DNA of 64,000 bases from Haemonchus contortus (Eukaryota; Nematoda; Chromadorea; Rhabditida; Trichostrongylidae), in assembly GCA_000469685.2 (NCBI GenBank), contig LS997566.1:4378804-4442803 (forward strand). The letters run 5' to 3'. Made by a program: the position numbers and the translations under genes. Shown piece by piece: positions 32,511 to 45,120 of this stretch. The notes below the pieces were generated by a model. The model was not told where the DNA came from and ran no database searches. It saw only the letters and a list, made by a program, of their open reading frames with translations. How positions within the stretch are numbered: position 1 is the stretch's first letter; each line of letters begins with the position of its first letter.

Positions 32511-34086
32511 TGTGATGCAAAGCCTACAACAGAATCCCACACACGCCGATAACAGATCAGAATAACTCCGTATGATGTCTTTCGCCATGTAAGGAGTAAT
32601 AAGGACTTTTCAAGGCTCTGAGGCGCAAGTTTACTAGCCCTCCCCATGGAATCTTTGAGCTGGCTGAAGAGGATTACATTTAACCAACAAACAAGCACTA
32701 GCAGTATATGCTGCCGTCCATACTCTATTAGTGGAGAAAACGAAGAGGCTTTCATCGCACACCATGCTAAAAGGTAATAGAATCCCCGCTTCCTCTCAGC
32801 CCTCACTACCCAAGCGGTTCTGTAAGTAAGACTTCTAAGACGAGCGATAAGAGCGAACAGGTGTAGCCTAGAGCGACTCTGAGTCAACGACATCATTATA
32901 TTTGCTAAGGCATTCACAAGCTTAGGTGGAAATGTAGAGCTCCTACTTAGAGGTATACTCTCATTCGCGCAGGAAACTTGAGGATTTCGAGACGGTTCAC
33001 GATATATGCACAAAGAAAACGAGAGGGTCAATTTCATATTGGCTGCACTCCTCAGTGTCTGTATATCTGAATATGCCATACCGAGAAAGTATTTTTTGAG
33101 AATAAAATCAATCAAATTGTTATATCATCCCATCGGGACACCCGGCTTACGCCGGGCCTCATTCCTTACTTTTACAAAGTGGTTAGAAAATGTCTTCGAG
33201 AGGAGGGGAGCGGAGGACATGGCTTTCATCCAATAGTGAAGACTTAAGTACGGAGAAGGAGGAGTACTTCACCTTGCCTGTACTTAGAAAAGGTTAAGGC
33301 GAAAGAATACAGATTCTACCTGAGAGTAAGGAGGAGAGACAGGGTGGAGGTGAGATGATTACCTCGTGTAAAAAGATAGGATGGGGTATGAGTTGAATAT
33401 TCTATTGACACGCCCACCCCTCCTTTCCTCCTGAAGCCAGGTCAAAATACTGTATATTCTCGGCTAAGAAACCTTTCCAAGCACAACTATGGATTTATTT
33501 CCTTATCTGCGCTCTATTGCTCAATCACCTCCGATTTTTGTAAAGACATACATAGCAAGATGCCAGTATAGTTCGAAACCACAGTTCTAGAGTGACCACT
33601 TCTCTCTACATCACTCACTTCCTTCTCAGTAGACACTCTACTCCATTAATCCACCCACCAAGTTAGTGCCTTATATACGAGGATTAATGTACAAAAGTGG
33701 AGCATCGAAGAGCATATGACTGGTATTGCCATAGTGATGGGGTCGTCGATTTTTTCCCTCATTTCTCCCGAAGCGTTAGTCTCAGCAATCCTCCTTGCTA
33801 GATCTCCATAGGGCAATGCTCTAAAAAAGAATCTTATGTGAATCTGTGCCACCCCACAATGTGCTCGTTAGTATGTCAACTACAAACTCTTCAACTGCTA
33901 GAACCCTGCAATGTTTTTTCAGACAATTATTGTGAAAATCCTTGGGCCCAAACTCCATCTCCTAGGGATTTTTCGAGACTGCCAGAAATCTTAGCAGAAT
34001 TTCTTCAAACCCTCTTTCAAACGAGAGTGAGTTATGTATATCCTGCCCAAGCATCCCATGTCGGACTTTGTTTTGAAGCTTCTAAC
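32511..34086. other. no gene seen
   Basis: It contains a 220-codon minus-strand open frame without recognisable domains that overlaps repeat sequence at its end; I do not accept it as a gene. A short CCCGGC/GCCGGG hairpin lies at 33138-33154. Confidence 0.4.
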
Positions 34087-34425
34087 AAGGAAGGTCTTTC
34101 AGGGCGTGGGACGCTTTTCGAGAATGATTTTTTGCATGGTGTAGGGGCATGAGCACTGAGTACAAAACTATGGTCCATTTCCGCTAAATGGCTAAATGGC
34201 CTTTTGAATGCAAAAAAGAAGTGAAAATGATTTTGTCAGAAATGGTCGTTTTAACCCACCTAGCGTCGTTCGTTTCATTCATGGCGTCGACTGTCCGCAC
34301 AGTAGAAGGCGCCAGTGAACTGTGCATTGAAAGTAGCGAACGGTAGCCAAAAAAGGAAGCCCTATTTTGAATTATTTTGAAAAGTGCGGGGAGGTTTCAT
34401 ATATGCTCTCCACGGACTACGAACT
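34087..34425 (+). mobile_element. arm fragment of the 2.0-kb inverted-repeat element
   Basis: Starting CAAGGAAGGTCTTTCAGGGC, this matches the left arm at 11752-12070. The rest of the element is absent, so this is a truncated copy. Confidence 0.85.
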
Positions 34426-35430
34426 TATGTTACAACCCAATATATACAAGGGGATAAACGATTATCATATCATTCCGTTCTGAGGAAAGCAAATGTCGGT
34501 GTAGCTCAAAAACTACTCACCATTTATTTTTAGTGATCGTATGGCAAACGGTAGGTGCTTTCAATTGAGCTCGTCCGTTCCTCACAGAGTACGATGTACT
34601 CAAGGACAGCTACCGAACGTGAAGAATTCGTGCATGATTATACAGGTAGATTTTCGGGACCACTTCTGCTGATTGCCTCAATCAAACTCCGTATGAATTC
34701 GTATCCCAAAACCAGTGAAACGAATGTATCGTATACGGGTTGCTGACTTGTAGGGTGCCTTCGCTCCGAATTTCGGCTCAGGGTGCAAGACTTGTGGCAT
34801 AGGATAAAAAGTGGTCTGAGCAGAATGATAATATCCTTCCATATTTCCTTCACACGAAGATTGCTCTCTATAAAATTCTGTCTTGAGCAGTCAAAATAGT
34901 GCCGGGCGAGGACAAGGTCGAAATCTTTAGAACGAGCGTTCTTTAGAAAACTTCTGTATCCATCAGACAAGGTATCAGGTGTCATGAAGTAAGATGGCAG
35001 TGATAACTATGGAAACGTTCCCCAGCGAATGCGATCTCTAAACTACACCTACAATTTGCAAGTTCTAGACATCGGAACATCTCTTCTTTCAACCCACCTC
35101 ATTCCTTTCCTGACGCTCTACGACATCATCTTAATACACTCGCAACTTCTCTACGAGGTGCACACTATGTATCTCTCAGAAAAGTGAAAAGCCTTGCACT
35201 GTTGAATAGGCAACTGGGCTTGGTAATATATGGAAAGGAAAACTTGATGAATCAATAGCTCAGAACTGTGGCCTCAGGTTGTATGATATCAATCTGCTAT
35301 GATTTAATACTTACAAATATCACCCCCCCCCCCAACCCTACTCCCCTCCACTGCATTGGATAAAGCTTATCACCAACTGAATGAGATAAAGACTTCGCTG
35401 AAATGCTTCTTCAGTCATGCTTTTTAGTCG
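34426..35430. other. no feature seen
   Basis: There is no recognisable gene or repeat apart from a short run of C at 35323-35334. Confidence 0.4.
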
Positions 35431-36630
35431 TAACTACTTTTCTAGTGGATCTAACCAGATTTTGATATGTGTAGCATGGGTGTATTGTGAATATTTACCA
35501 CTATTAACCTGCAATCTGATCATGTTCCAGATATCCCAAAGAGCTTGGACTCAAAATTAACTTGTAATACGATTGGTAGTTGTCGCGCCGGCGGAGACGC
35601 CCTGCTCCTCGCTATACATGGGCAGCGGGGTCCGCCGCTTAGGAACGGCGTCACCGTCGGCGTAAATGCCTGATCGGGGTCTTACGCGGCGCTCGCTCTT
35701 GCCCTACTCGCCACACGGGATGTTGCTTTGGCCCTTGCAGCCCGACGCTGGTCCCAGCCCAACTTCAACACTCGAACCAGATATAACCTTCTCGGCGTAA
35801 CCGTATACGATATTAAACTACCAACACAATATTCTACGCAGTCCTTCATGGGTACACCAATAAAAAGATTAATAGCACGTCAAAGGGAAGAAATGATAAA
35901 AAGGAAATACATCTTTATATATATGTATATATATGTACATATGTACCTAAAATGAAACATTAACTACGCCTTCAATCAAAAACTACGATGATAACCAGTA
36001 AACGTACGTATCAGGAGGCTCGGACCCAGTACGTTAAGTCTCACGGGAGGCAACATGGCTTGGGACCGCTCGGCGTTTTTGCGTTTCCATGCGCACTCGA
36101 TCACTACGCGTCCAATCAGATTGCATCATACTCCCATCCTCGAGCGGGTACGACGGCAGGATGACGGGCAGTGGCGGCGGTGGACGACGAATGTAGACAC
36201 ACTGCCGGATGGTTTTGAGCCAGAGCACGCATCGAGTGCAGCCGACGCGCAGGCACCGATACGCTGTTCGTGCCGGGACCCACGCGCGCTCTACCAAGCA
36301 TGACCTTTCAACAAGTCGGGCGGAAGCCGTGACAATGATCCTTTTGAAACTTCTTCCCTTTCTGCTATGACTAAAGTGTACGAGCGTTAACGCCGAACAC
36401 AGTAGTGGAGAAAAGCGCACATAATGTGCGAATAATTGCACTAACTTTGCTTTTAGCGAAATCTGCTACCGCATAAACATCTTATTCTAACTATGTTGAT
36501 ATGATTGCTTCGCAGTCAAGTGTTGGATAGTGTGAAATGTGCCTTAGTCAAACATACCAAAATTTCGCGCGATTTGCTCCACTAAGAAAAAAGTTATGAA
36601 CGAAAATGCGTGAAAGCGTTTGACCGAACA
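35431..36630 (-). repeat. inverted beta-block fragment
   Basis: Read on the minus strand, 36630-36335 and 35557-35431 match 46460-46920 of unit B. The match is split by an unrelated GC-rich insert (35558-36334). This fragment lacks the 2.0-kb inverted-repeat element found in unit A and so gives an empty site for it. Confidence 0.8.
35558..36334. other. about 780-bp GC-rich insert of unknown nature
   Basis: It interrupts the inverted beta fragment. Both ends are GC-rich (35580-35760 and 36040-36300) and the middle is AT-rich with TATATATG repeats (35913-35945). No terminal repeats or coding match were recognised. It may be a retrocopy or an undescribed element. Confidence 0.45.
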
Positions 36631-37652
36631 CTTTTGAGCGCTACTGCATGTTAGCACCCGATCGCAGACGAATCGAAGGCATGTTCAGAGCAGGTAATAA
36701 GGAATAAGACTGGTTCCTCCATGAACCTTGATCAAAATATCAATTTTCGAAACTGTTCATGTTGAGGAAACGCTCAATTTCTTTCTGACTAGCGAACGCT
36801 TCACTCATAGTGAACGCTCCTGTATGTCGTTGTTGAGAGAGAGCTGACAGCATGCTTCATAAACACTGGAAGCAAACCATATCATGCTTTTTCAGTATGC
36901 GTCGAAGAAGATTTAGGCTCTGTACAGCTCATCCTTTACAGAGATGACGTCTGCGTTGAGACACCTAAACCTTCAACAGAACGTTGTATGTTTGCTGTTT
37001 CCAACTGAAAAAAAAAAACCAACTGAAATACAAGACTGTTGCCTGGAAAGAAACATAACTCATAGTTGTTCATATCAGTCAGAATATGAATTGTGCGAAT
37101 GTGATTGAAATGCCGATCGTTTCGAGGAACTCGTCTTGTTTGATCTGCTTGATCGCTCCATGCTTGTTCAGAGCTATTGTAGATACACTTTTGATTGAAT
37201 TGGTTTTGGCCGTTGGATGAATTGATAACGCGGACTTTAAGCAACTAATGGTAAGGCGTTTAACCTAACCGATGCGGGAGAAAACAAGAACTGATGGTTA
37301 GAATTTAGATCTTTCAAAATAAATTAGGAATGACAACTTTATATCTCAAGTCCAACCTTCAAATTTGTGAAGTAAAGGCTCATGACGAGCTTCTTGACAT
37401 CAATTCTGCAAAATCAAAATCGCGTAGTGGGGGAAAACTACCAAATGCTTCGAGCTTAACGTAGAAGTTGGAGCATTTCGACTCTTCTGGTGGCGAGGCG
37501 TTTCAACGCGCTTCGCGATTTTCCCTCGGCGTACCCCTTGAAGCACTATTACTGGAAGTTTTTTAGGAGGTCTCTAGTCCATTTAAGGCACTTTGACAGT
37601 TCTCAACCCTTTATGGTTTGCTTTTTCACTAGGTAACCCTGTCCATTTTCAG
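36631..37652. other. no gene seen
   Basis: Unique-looking sequence. An open segment at about 37473-37620 may or may not be coding. Confidence 0.35.
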
Positions 37653-38450
37653 CATTAACCTCTATGACAGTAAAATCTATACGACACATTAAAGTCATTG
37701 GTGAATACAACCACTCAAGAGGAACGTTCATTCGCGTCTGTATCCACAGACAATTTGAAATCATGCGACTATGTCATGTCAGAATCCAAGTAAGCCCTAG
37801 TGATTTCAAGAAAGGATGGGTACTTTCTTTACCACATTCCTAGACCGCTCCATGGCGATGAAGAGTTCAAGCAAGCTTTCTTGAAGGAACAGGAAGCGCT
37901 AAAAAAGAGTATTCATCCTGTTCTCATCCCAGTTGGAGCTCAGGTAAGAAAAGGGCCGACATACCTGTAAAAAAACTTATATTGGGACGTCGAACCTAGT
38001 GATCGGACTTGACTTCCACACAAGGTAAAGCCACATTGAAGCAAACTGGTCGTAATCAAGTTAAGATGGTGTTCAGACTTCCTCTGCAGAAGGGGAAGGT
38101 ATCATTTATAATACAATCGTGAGTGCCGACTGATTTTTGTTATGCTCTACTGGGAATCGCTATTAACGCTTCACTGAAGTTCAAACTAATTCTTTTGAAA
38201 AGCAGCAATGCGCTCCTCGTACATGGCCTTCTTTCCCAGGGAGACGTATGGGTCGGCTTTCTTGCCACATGCTTCCATTGTCAAGTACGGAGGCCTTGCA
38301 GGAAAGGAAACCCGAAAGGCGTGTGTCAGCGCTGCTTGGGTACATATGTAAATGGTATGATTAAGTCGAAAGACATAACCTTATCACCTGTCGTCTTGTT
38401 GATCGTCGATTTCCTCGTGCGGGCGCCAGCTCCATTCGTCCTTGCCAGCT
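37653..38450 (+). other. possible upstream exons, unrecognised
   Basis: Segments bounded by AG and GTAAG occur at 37653-37789 (TVKSIRHIKVIGEYNHSRG...) and 37844-37943 (PLHGDEEFKQAFLKEQEAL...), and an open stretch lies at 38220-38350. Their splice phases do not fit each other simply. They could be 5' exons of the PI4K2 gene or remains of another gene. Confidence 0.3.
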
Positions 38451-38635
38451 AGGGTGGTACAGCGAATCGTCCTCGCTTCAGGGACACGAGGCCCAGCGTT
38501 CCTTCCGTTTGTCCATATCGAAGTTAGAAGTCATAGGCTAGCAAATACCATATTGAGGCAGTCAAGTAACCTGTGTGGCTTTGGTGCGATACATTCCGAG
38601 CATTCCGAAGAAACGTGTCGATTCTTTTGCTGCAG

Positions 38636-41600
38636 CACGTACGCAACCAATTGGGGCAACCTTGCTATTCAGGGTCTTACTTTGTTCGCGACGAAAATCT
38701 GGAGAATATCGCCGTCTTCATGCCGTCAGATGAAGAACCATTTGCAGCCTTGAATCCTGAATGGCCGAAGTTCTTCCAGAGGTGACTTCGTGTTTTGGTG
38801 TTCTCAAAGACGAGGCATTGGCACTCCATTCAATCTTTTTGGAAAATAGTGAGGACATCATCAAATCGAAAGGACAGAAATGGCAGTGAAGAATGGAATT
38901 CTGGTATCAGATGTATTATTTGGCTATGAACAAGATAAAGTTTCAGGGTTCTCTGTTTCTGTTGCTTTGGACGAGCTTGCCTAATTCCCAACAATGGTTA
39001 TTTGTCAGAAACTGGGGCTAGCATCGTCGATGATTTACTTCAGGTTAAGTTTGGTTTTTCTTCGGTGCAACAGAATGCTTTAAATTCTTTCCCCTTTTTC
39101 CTCCGTTCCCACCCCCAACCTCCCTCCCCCCCCCCCCTCCTCCCTCCCTCAAGTCTTTATCCTTCTTTGATGCCTTCTTATTTAGCTGAGCTCCATAGTT
39201 AGGGGCAAAAAACCACCAAAAAAAGATGAAGAGCTTGGGAAGCCTTAGTATGACAGCCTTTATATAGACGTCTAGACGCAGATTATAGGCTTCGTGTTTT
39301 GGTGTTTTCAAAGACGAGGGATTGGCACTCCATTCGAGTGGTTAAACGTGCAGATGATAGTGTTTCAGTTACATATTGTGCCTAAGACCAGGGTCGTTCG
39401 TATGGCTTCTCCATCGTTTTTCTATTCTCGTTGTTGTGGACGCTATGAAATCAAGCCGAAAGAAGGCAGTTTTCAGGTGGGTCATCCCGAAGCGCCTAAG
39501 TACTTTGTGAGTCAAGCTTGAGCCTCCTCTCCTGATGAAAGTGTTTTTTAGCTTTTCGTGAAAGGATATGAAAGTGCGCAGACGGTATTTTCGCGGTGGG
39601 ACTATGATAAGACATTACTGTCGGATGCTGAGGAAGAGAGGTAGTTGGAGTGAGAATCTAACCCTTCATTCATCATACTAAGCAACTACAGAATGAACTC
39701 AGAAAACCCTCGGAAAATCTCGAGTACAATAATACTATTTTTAGATTCAAATATCTTTTTCAAAAAATGATTGTTCTTGATTATATCATACGGAATACGG
39801 ATAGACACATGGACAACTTGCTGATAAGGTGATGAACAGATTCGTTTAGAAACACCATTTAGGTGGTATTAGTCCATGTAACCTCCTTCCCATACATTTA
39901 GTCGCTCTGACAAAATACCTAGAAGGAAGTGCAAGAACCAAGCTTTCCAGTCGCCAGTTGAGCCCATGGCAGCCCTAGTTGATCTCATGGGGTCCTCCTC
40001 TTTAGCTTCGCATTACACAGCGATATTTCGAGTCGGTCCTCCCTGCAAAAAAATTAACTTCCTGTCGAGAAGACCTTCATGTGCTGCTAACACTGTAGGC
40101 TCGACCGTGCTCACCGTTCCTTAGGACGGTGCCGAGCTCATTTGACACCACACCACCTTTTCATACATCCCTGTGGATCTACAAGAACCTTCGAATCAGA
40201 GACAGAATGTTCCCTCCATCAAGTAGTCCAGCACAACCTGTAGAACAATTAATTTGGCCCTGAAAATGTCACTTAAGATCTAGACGCTTTTCAGACATAT
40301 TCCCGGAAAAGTGATAGAACTAGCAGCTATAGATAATGGTCTTGCCTTCCCTGTTAAGCATCCAGAGTTTGTGAGCCGTTTTAGAACGTTTCCTTTTCGA
40401 TGGACCGAATACCGCTGGGCGCAACAGGTTTGAGCTTTTCATCAATTTTGATTCCTTCGGGTAACCACTACTGTGATGATAGTTACTCTCTTGCAACCTG
40501 GCGTAGGTGTGGCTTCGCAACGAGAATGATTAGAGAGTACAGAGCTAGGATTCTGAGAACTATTCAGCCCCCTATTCTTCAAGCTTCAATCTGTTCTAAA
40601 GTTTGTGCTCATCACTCTCCTGTTTAGTTAACAAGACATCTCTTTGATTCCACCGACTTTTCAGAACAATTCACATTGACTCCAAAAAGCAAGTCATCTT
40701 GCCAACAGGAATTTCCAACTTTACCGGAACTTCTGTCAAAATATAGAGCTAAAGTACTTGTAGCATATTTTGCAGCCATGGGATCCCGCATTACGGGAGC
40801 ATTTGCTGGCTTTGATCAATCCTGCCTTTCTTCATGATCTCTGTCACGAACTCAAGGTGAGGCAGGCATAGGAATATATGCAGTTTCTAGTCCCTTTCAG
40901 TGACTGCTTCAGTTTTATGAGATTTTCCGACTGTGCGGAAACGTACTGGGAATCGCCTACAGAGTCTGGCACAAACAATTGAGCGATGGCTTTCATAAAA
41001 AGCCAGAGTGCCAAAGTGCGAGTGCAAAGACCCATTGCAAGACGGCAGCAACTGCTTACGCAGTTGCTTATAAGAGCGATTTCCCCAGAACAATGTAGTG
41101 GGCATTTCCTTCATCCCACCAATACCCATGGCCACCTTCCGTCGAGCAAAACGCTTACAAAATAATTGAAACGAATGCCTATTACAGATCCTCTTTCGCT
41201 ACAAACATATCAACAGCCGGTACTTGGTTTTTAGCCAGATGCGGGTTGTGAGAGGACAAGTTTGTTTGTTTTTTTTGAGGTTTTTTTTCTCCACAACATT
41301 CCACATGACGAGCGAATTCTGCTACAACTCACTTCCAGGTTTGGAATTTATATGATTGCCTCGCCAAAAATGAAACACCGGATAGTTTAATCATGAAGGA
41401 GCCGATACTCGTCACGAGAAGGTAATGTTTGTCTGCTTGTACGAAAAGTATGAATGTCGCATCACATATCGGGATTGATTGCTTGCGAGTACGTAGGGAT
41501 GAAGTTTGAAACCCTTCTCAAGCCCGTTTGAGTTCTGCGGGAATTGGTAGAACCAGTTGTGCGTATTCCCCGATCGACAACATCAAAGTAGGAAAATAGT

Positions 41601-41961
41601 GGGAAAAAAGGGTAGACCTCACGCAATGCATAGACGCAGTGAGTCGTTTCAAGCAGCGCGAGTATGTTGCGCGCTAGCGGCGTCTTTATACATTGCCCTG
41701 ATCGACTTTGCATGTCGCCCGATCGCAAGGGAAGTGAGCTTCTCATCACTTCACAGGCGCGTATGAACTCTCTCGACCCTTCAGAATCGATTCCCTCAAT
41801 TGAATATAAATTTATTTTCTAATAAAAACTAATTTCGGTGATTCTGTGCTTTGTAGCAACATTTTCCTTCCAGATATCGACGGAATCGACCCAACACTGA
41901 CAACTGGGCCCAGTGGTTTCGAGTTCGTCATTGCAACAACTATAGTCGTGCATGTTGCTAA
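38636..41961 (+). CDS. PI4K2: phosphatidylinositol 4-kinase type II (PI4K2) gene, exon chain
   Basis: PI4K2 phosphorylates phosphatidylinositol at the 4 position on Golgi and endosomal membranes. Exons: 38636-38781 (SGSYFVRD glycine loop, [20 protein letters not shown]), 38947-39043 ([14 protein letters not shown], matching the palmitoylated Cys cluster, and [13 protein letters not shown]), 39369-39476 ([12 protein letters not shown]), 39552-39640 ([13 protein letters not shown]), 39745-39828 ([18 protein letters not shown] catalytic loop), 40295-40427 ([16 protein letters not shown]), 40776-40856 ([14 protein letters not shown]). All seven have AG/GT borders and matching phases. The ATP-binding lysine of VFKPK is methionine (ATG 38720-38722), so catalysis is doubtful. 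A possible next exon starts near 40904, and 41874-41961 may be the last. The 5' end is unresolved. Confidence 0.88.
41874..41961 (+). CDS. terminal coding exon ending in Cys-Cys
   Basis: After a TTCCAG acceptor the frame reads [20 protein letters not shown], then NNYSRACC and TAA. In the paralogue (50465-50546) most differences are synonymous (four against three replacements), but the acceptor is lost there. An AATAAA follows at 41991-41996. It may be the last exon of the PI4K2 gene or belong to another gene. I do not recognise the peptide. Confidence 0.45.
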
Positions 41962-41990
41962 AAAAAGTCCAGTAATATATTGATGATGAA

Positions 41991-41996
41991 AATAAA
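41991..41996 (+). promoter_or_regulatory. polyadenylation signal AATAAA
   Basis: It lies 30 bases after the TAA at 41959-41961. A matching AATAAA is kept in the paralogue at 50582-50587. Confidence 0.55.
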
Positions 41997-42110
41997 AGTT
42001 TTATTAATGATTATCGACTGCCTGTTAAGCGACCAATTTGTTTAACATGTTCATATATGATGAAGAAATACAAATAGGGAACCTCATGAGTGAACCTCAT
42101 GTTGTTTAGA

Positions 42111-42258
42111 GGCTGCTTTCATAGTCCGCCGGCCGGCCCGCGAGCGCGCGAACGAGCGCGCGAGCCGGCCCGGGGACTACTCGGCCAGCGGTATGATCAG
42201 GATTCAGTTGTAAACAAGGAACAAGGCTGCTCAAGGCCGGCGGACTATGTAAGCAGCC
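42111..42258. mobile_element. GC-rich foldback MITE, complete copy
   Basis: GGCTGCTTTCATAGTCCGCC at the left and its near-complement ending TATGTAAGCAGCC at the right bound 148 bp with a CCGG/GCGC-rich core. The diverged copy at 50690-50720 lacks it. Confidence 0.8.
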
Positions 42259-45120
42259 AAAGTGTTCTTTCGTGCACAAGACTTTGCAAGCGCATGATTG
42301 CAGAGTCTTGTGCACGAGGAAACAAATTACACCAGGCTCATGTGCGTTCACCCCCTTAACCACTATGTCTGAGAACATTGTCCGCACAATTTTGCTTCAT
42401 GTAGGAACTTGGGAAAGACCAGTCTGAGATAGCTCTGAGGTTACCTTTCATGATTCGTGCGGAAGTGGCATTTACTCAGCCCTAAGCTGACTAAATCGAT
42501 GAACAGTTCTGGAAGTGGTCAGCAAAGGTGAAAATTATTCCCAGATCAATCTATATCTTCCCTACTTGGAAAGTTGCGGTACCACTCATGAACAAGAGAA
42601 AATAATTTCTCAGGAAAATCAATCCCGATGGAAGGACGCGCCTAGGCATTAGACTTCCATCAGTTGGGCTATGCACGCTAACGCGTCCACCACATACCCA
42701 CTACTGCTTGTGTACAACTTTTTGGAGGACCAATATAAACAGTATCGGTTGACTTTCCATGTAATAACTAATTCCTCACCGCAGTGGCTGCCTTCATTAT
42801 CCGCGATTTGGCCCGCGAGCGAGCGACTGAGAGTGGCGCATGCCCCTTGTTTCACTGAATCTTGGTCGATACCGCCGGACGAGTGATCCCCAGACCGGCT
42901 CCCGCGCCCGCTCGCGGACTATGAAAGCAGCCACTCACGTGACATTCACACTCTTCATCGTGCCTACGTGACTTTCGGAAGGACGCACAAACCGTTCCAC
43001 AAACAGATACACAAAGTTACTGCTTTATATATAAAGAGATTAAAAGACGTAGAGCCCTTATGGCAGCGAATGTGGGCTACAGTTTTGGGAGCAGTCCGAG
43101 GTACGAGTCGGTGATTCCAAACTCCCAGACTCTGGTACCGACTAAGCGACAATGAATGGTTGAAGACTTGCTCGCGGAAGGCGAACGTCAGTCAGGAATT
43201 CGATCCCTGGACCACATGTATGATAGCACGGCACTTATCTATTTATTTATATGATAGCTCTCATATGGTGGCTGAAGGAACTGTTGAATGTATCAAATGT
43301 TTGGTTGTTGTTGTATGGCTTATCTTTCATCAGCTCATAACCCTATGAATAATCCTTCAACGACCCCATAGGCTGCTCATTAAGCTGTGTTGATGGGAGT
43401 TTCCTCATATTTGCTGATGGTAATCAGAATCACCTAATTTGAGAGCACTCATAGTTTATTGAATCTGAACTGGTTTCCCAGCAGAACATCACTTGTCCAT
43501 AGCTCCTCCATCGAGATCGGAAACATGGATTGGTTCGATGACTAGAGATAAGAAAACACTAATCACCTTCAATCTGCCGATAAGTTTCTTGGTCTAATGA
43601 TTTTGCTAAAAACTAAAATTTTTTGTGCCTGTTTGGAATATGCCCCTATGAAGATGGGTTAGTACTTTCGGATCCAAGATAGCCTAGAGAACAACTTTTC
43701 AAGAGGCCGCTGCTCTTACGTTGTCTAGACAGGGACCTTCCGAAAAGGGATAATGCTTTCTCCTAATCTATAGAATCATCCCTGCATTACTATACGGTGA
43801 GGCTTGAATCGAACTCAGAATGATTGCATTGATTCTGTAGAAGCACCTGCAGTAGCCCGGGTTTATGGTACTGCTCTGAACACTTTGTGGATCCTCAGAG
43901 CCCGAAAGGTGTTCGAGACAACGTCTATTTTTCCCTTCCCTTACCAAGCGACTGAGCCTGTACGGCTGGAAAATCATCCATCAGGCCTTGGCAAACATTA
44001 TTTCTGGATTTGAAGCCATAACCACGATCATGACGTAGAAGCACCACTTAATCTTGGTAAAATCCTATATTTATTTTTGACGGCCTTTTTAATTTTCAGA
44101 GAAACCTAATAGCTGGCTTTTCGATGAATACATGTCATCGGAAACTTCTCAGAGATTGCGTCAGTAGTCAAAGTCTTCTACCGGCATACTGGGGAACGTG
44201 CCCTTTTTTCTGTTCGCAAAATACATCTCAAAAATCAGTTCCGCTCGCAGTTCATAAGTCCATAAGTTGATCCTGCGGCTGAGATGTTAATGGATAATAG
44301 GAATCCGTGCTGGTACAAACCAACACGTACATTGTGCACGTGATCATCTGCTAAATGTGTTCTGAATCTTCAAAAAAAAATGATGTGTGGTGCTGTGTCG
44401 GTCTTGTGAAAGATTCCAAGCTTCATCAAATGAGGCTTAAGTCATGACCAAACCCATTATAAGAGAATGATTATCCCTTACAATATCACTATTTTGAGCC
44501 TGTTGCGCAAGACAGTGTACAGGAATTGTTCCCGATCAGAAGAGGATATTGTCAGATTCTCTGCAGACCAGGAAAAATACTGCAAAAGTGAAAAACTGGA
44601 GGATGAGTGAAAAACTGGAGGATGACCGAACATGCCTTCCTTTCGCCGTCATAACCTCGACTTACCTCGAAAATGAATTACTTCAAAGTGGACTTGCATT
44701 CCAGAATACTAGCTTTCAGATTCCTTGGTCTTCTTCTTTCTTTGTAAGAGAGTCTAACCTGTAAGTATGCTCTCTGAGGGATGGCTGAAATGTCTTGAAA
44801 TGGAATTTGCAAACGAGTCTTAAGTAGAATAAGAAGAGAAGATTGCGGTGTCCAAAAGGCACAATTATGTGTACGAGTCCCATCTTCAGAAAGAAATGAC
44901 TGAATTTCCACCGCCCTATTCGCACAGTGCATTGTCGAGAAGAGTTACAGATCGAAAGTTGAGGACTTAGTGTAGGGTAGTTGCCACAGAATTTATTGTG
45001 ATGTCGTCTATTGGCACCGCTAAGTCTCGTTTCAGATTTTACTTACACAGATATTCTCATGGGACCACTTGGTTCACTTGGAGACTAGAAGAGAGTAGCA
45101 ATTTCTCACCCATGTTAAAG
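42113..45120. repeat. alpha block, unit B (near-identical to 1-3021)
   Basis: This is the partner of 1-3021. In unit B it directly follows the 3' end of the PI4K2 segment. It is non-coding as far as I can see. Confidence 0.9.

Noticed and set aside
32456..33115. 220-codon minus-strand open frame
   Set aside because: It has no recognisable domain, and its end runs through a dispersed repeat. Most likely chance.
33138..33154. CCCGGC-TTAC-GCCGGG hairpin
   Set aside because: Short isolated hairpin with no neighbouring gene; no support for a terminator or Helitron end (no CTRR end found).
39760..39770. Apparent loss of a splice acceptor (CAA against CAG) before the PI4K2 catalytic loop
   Set aside because: The exon actually starts at 39745; the CAA/CAG difference is a silent glutamine codon change inside it.
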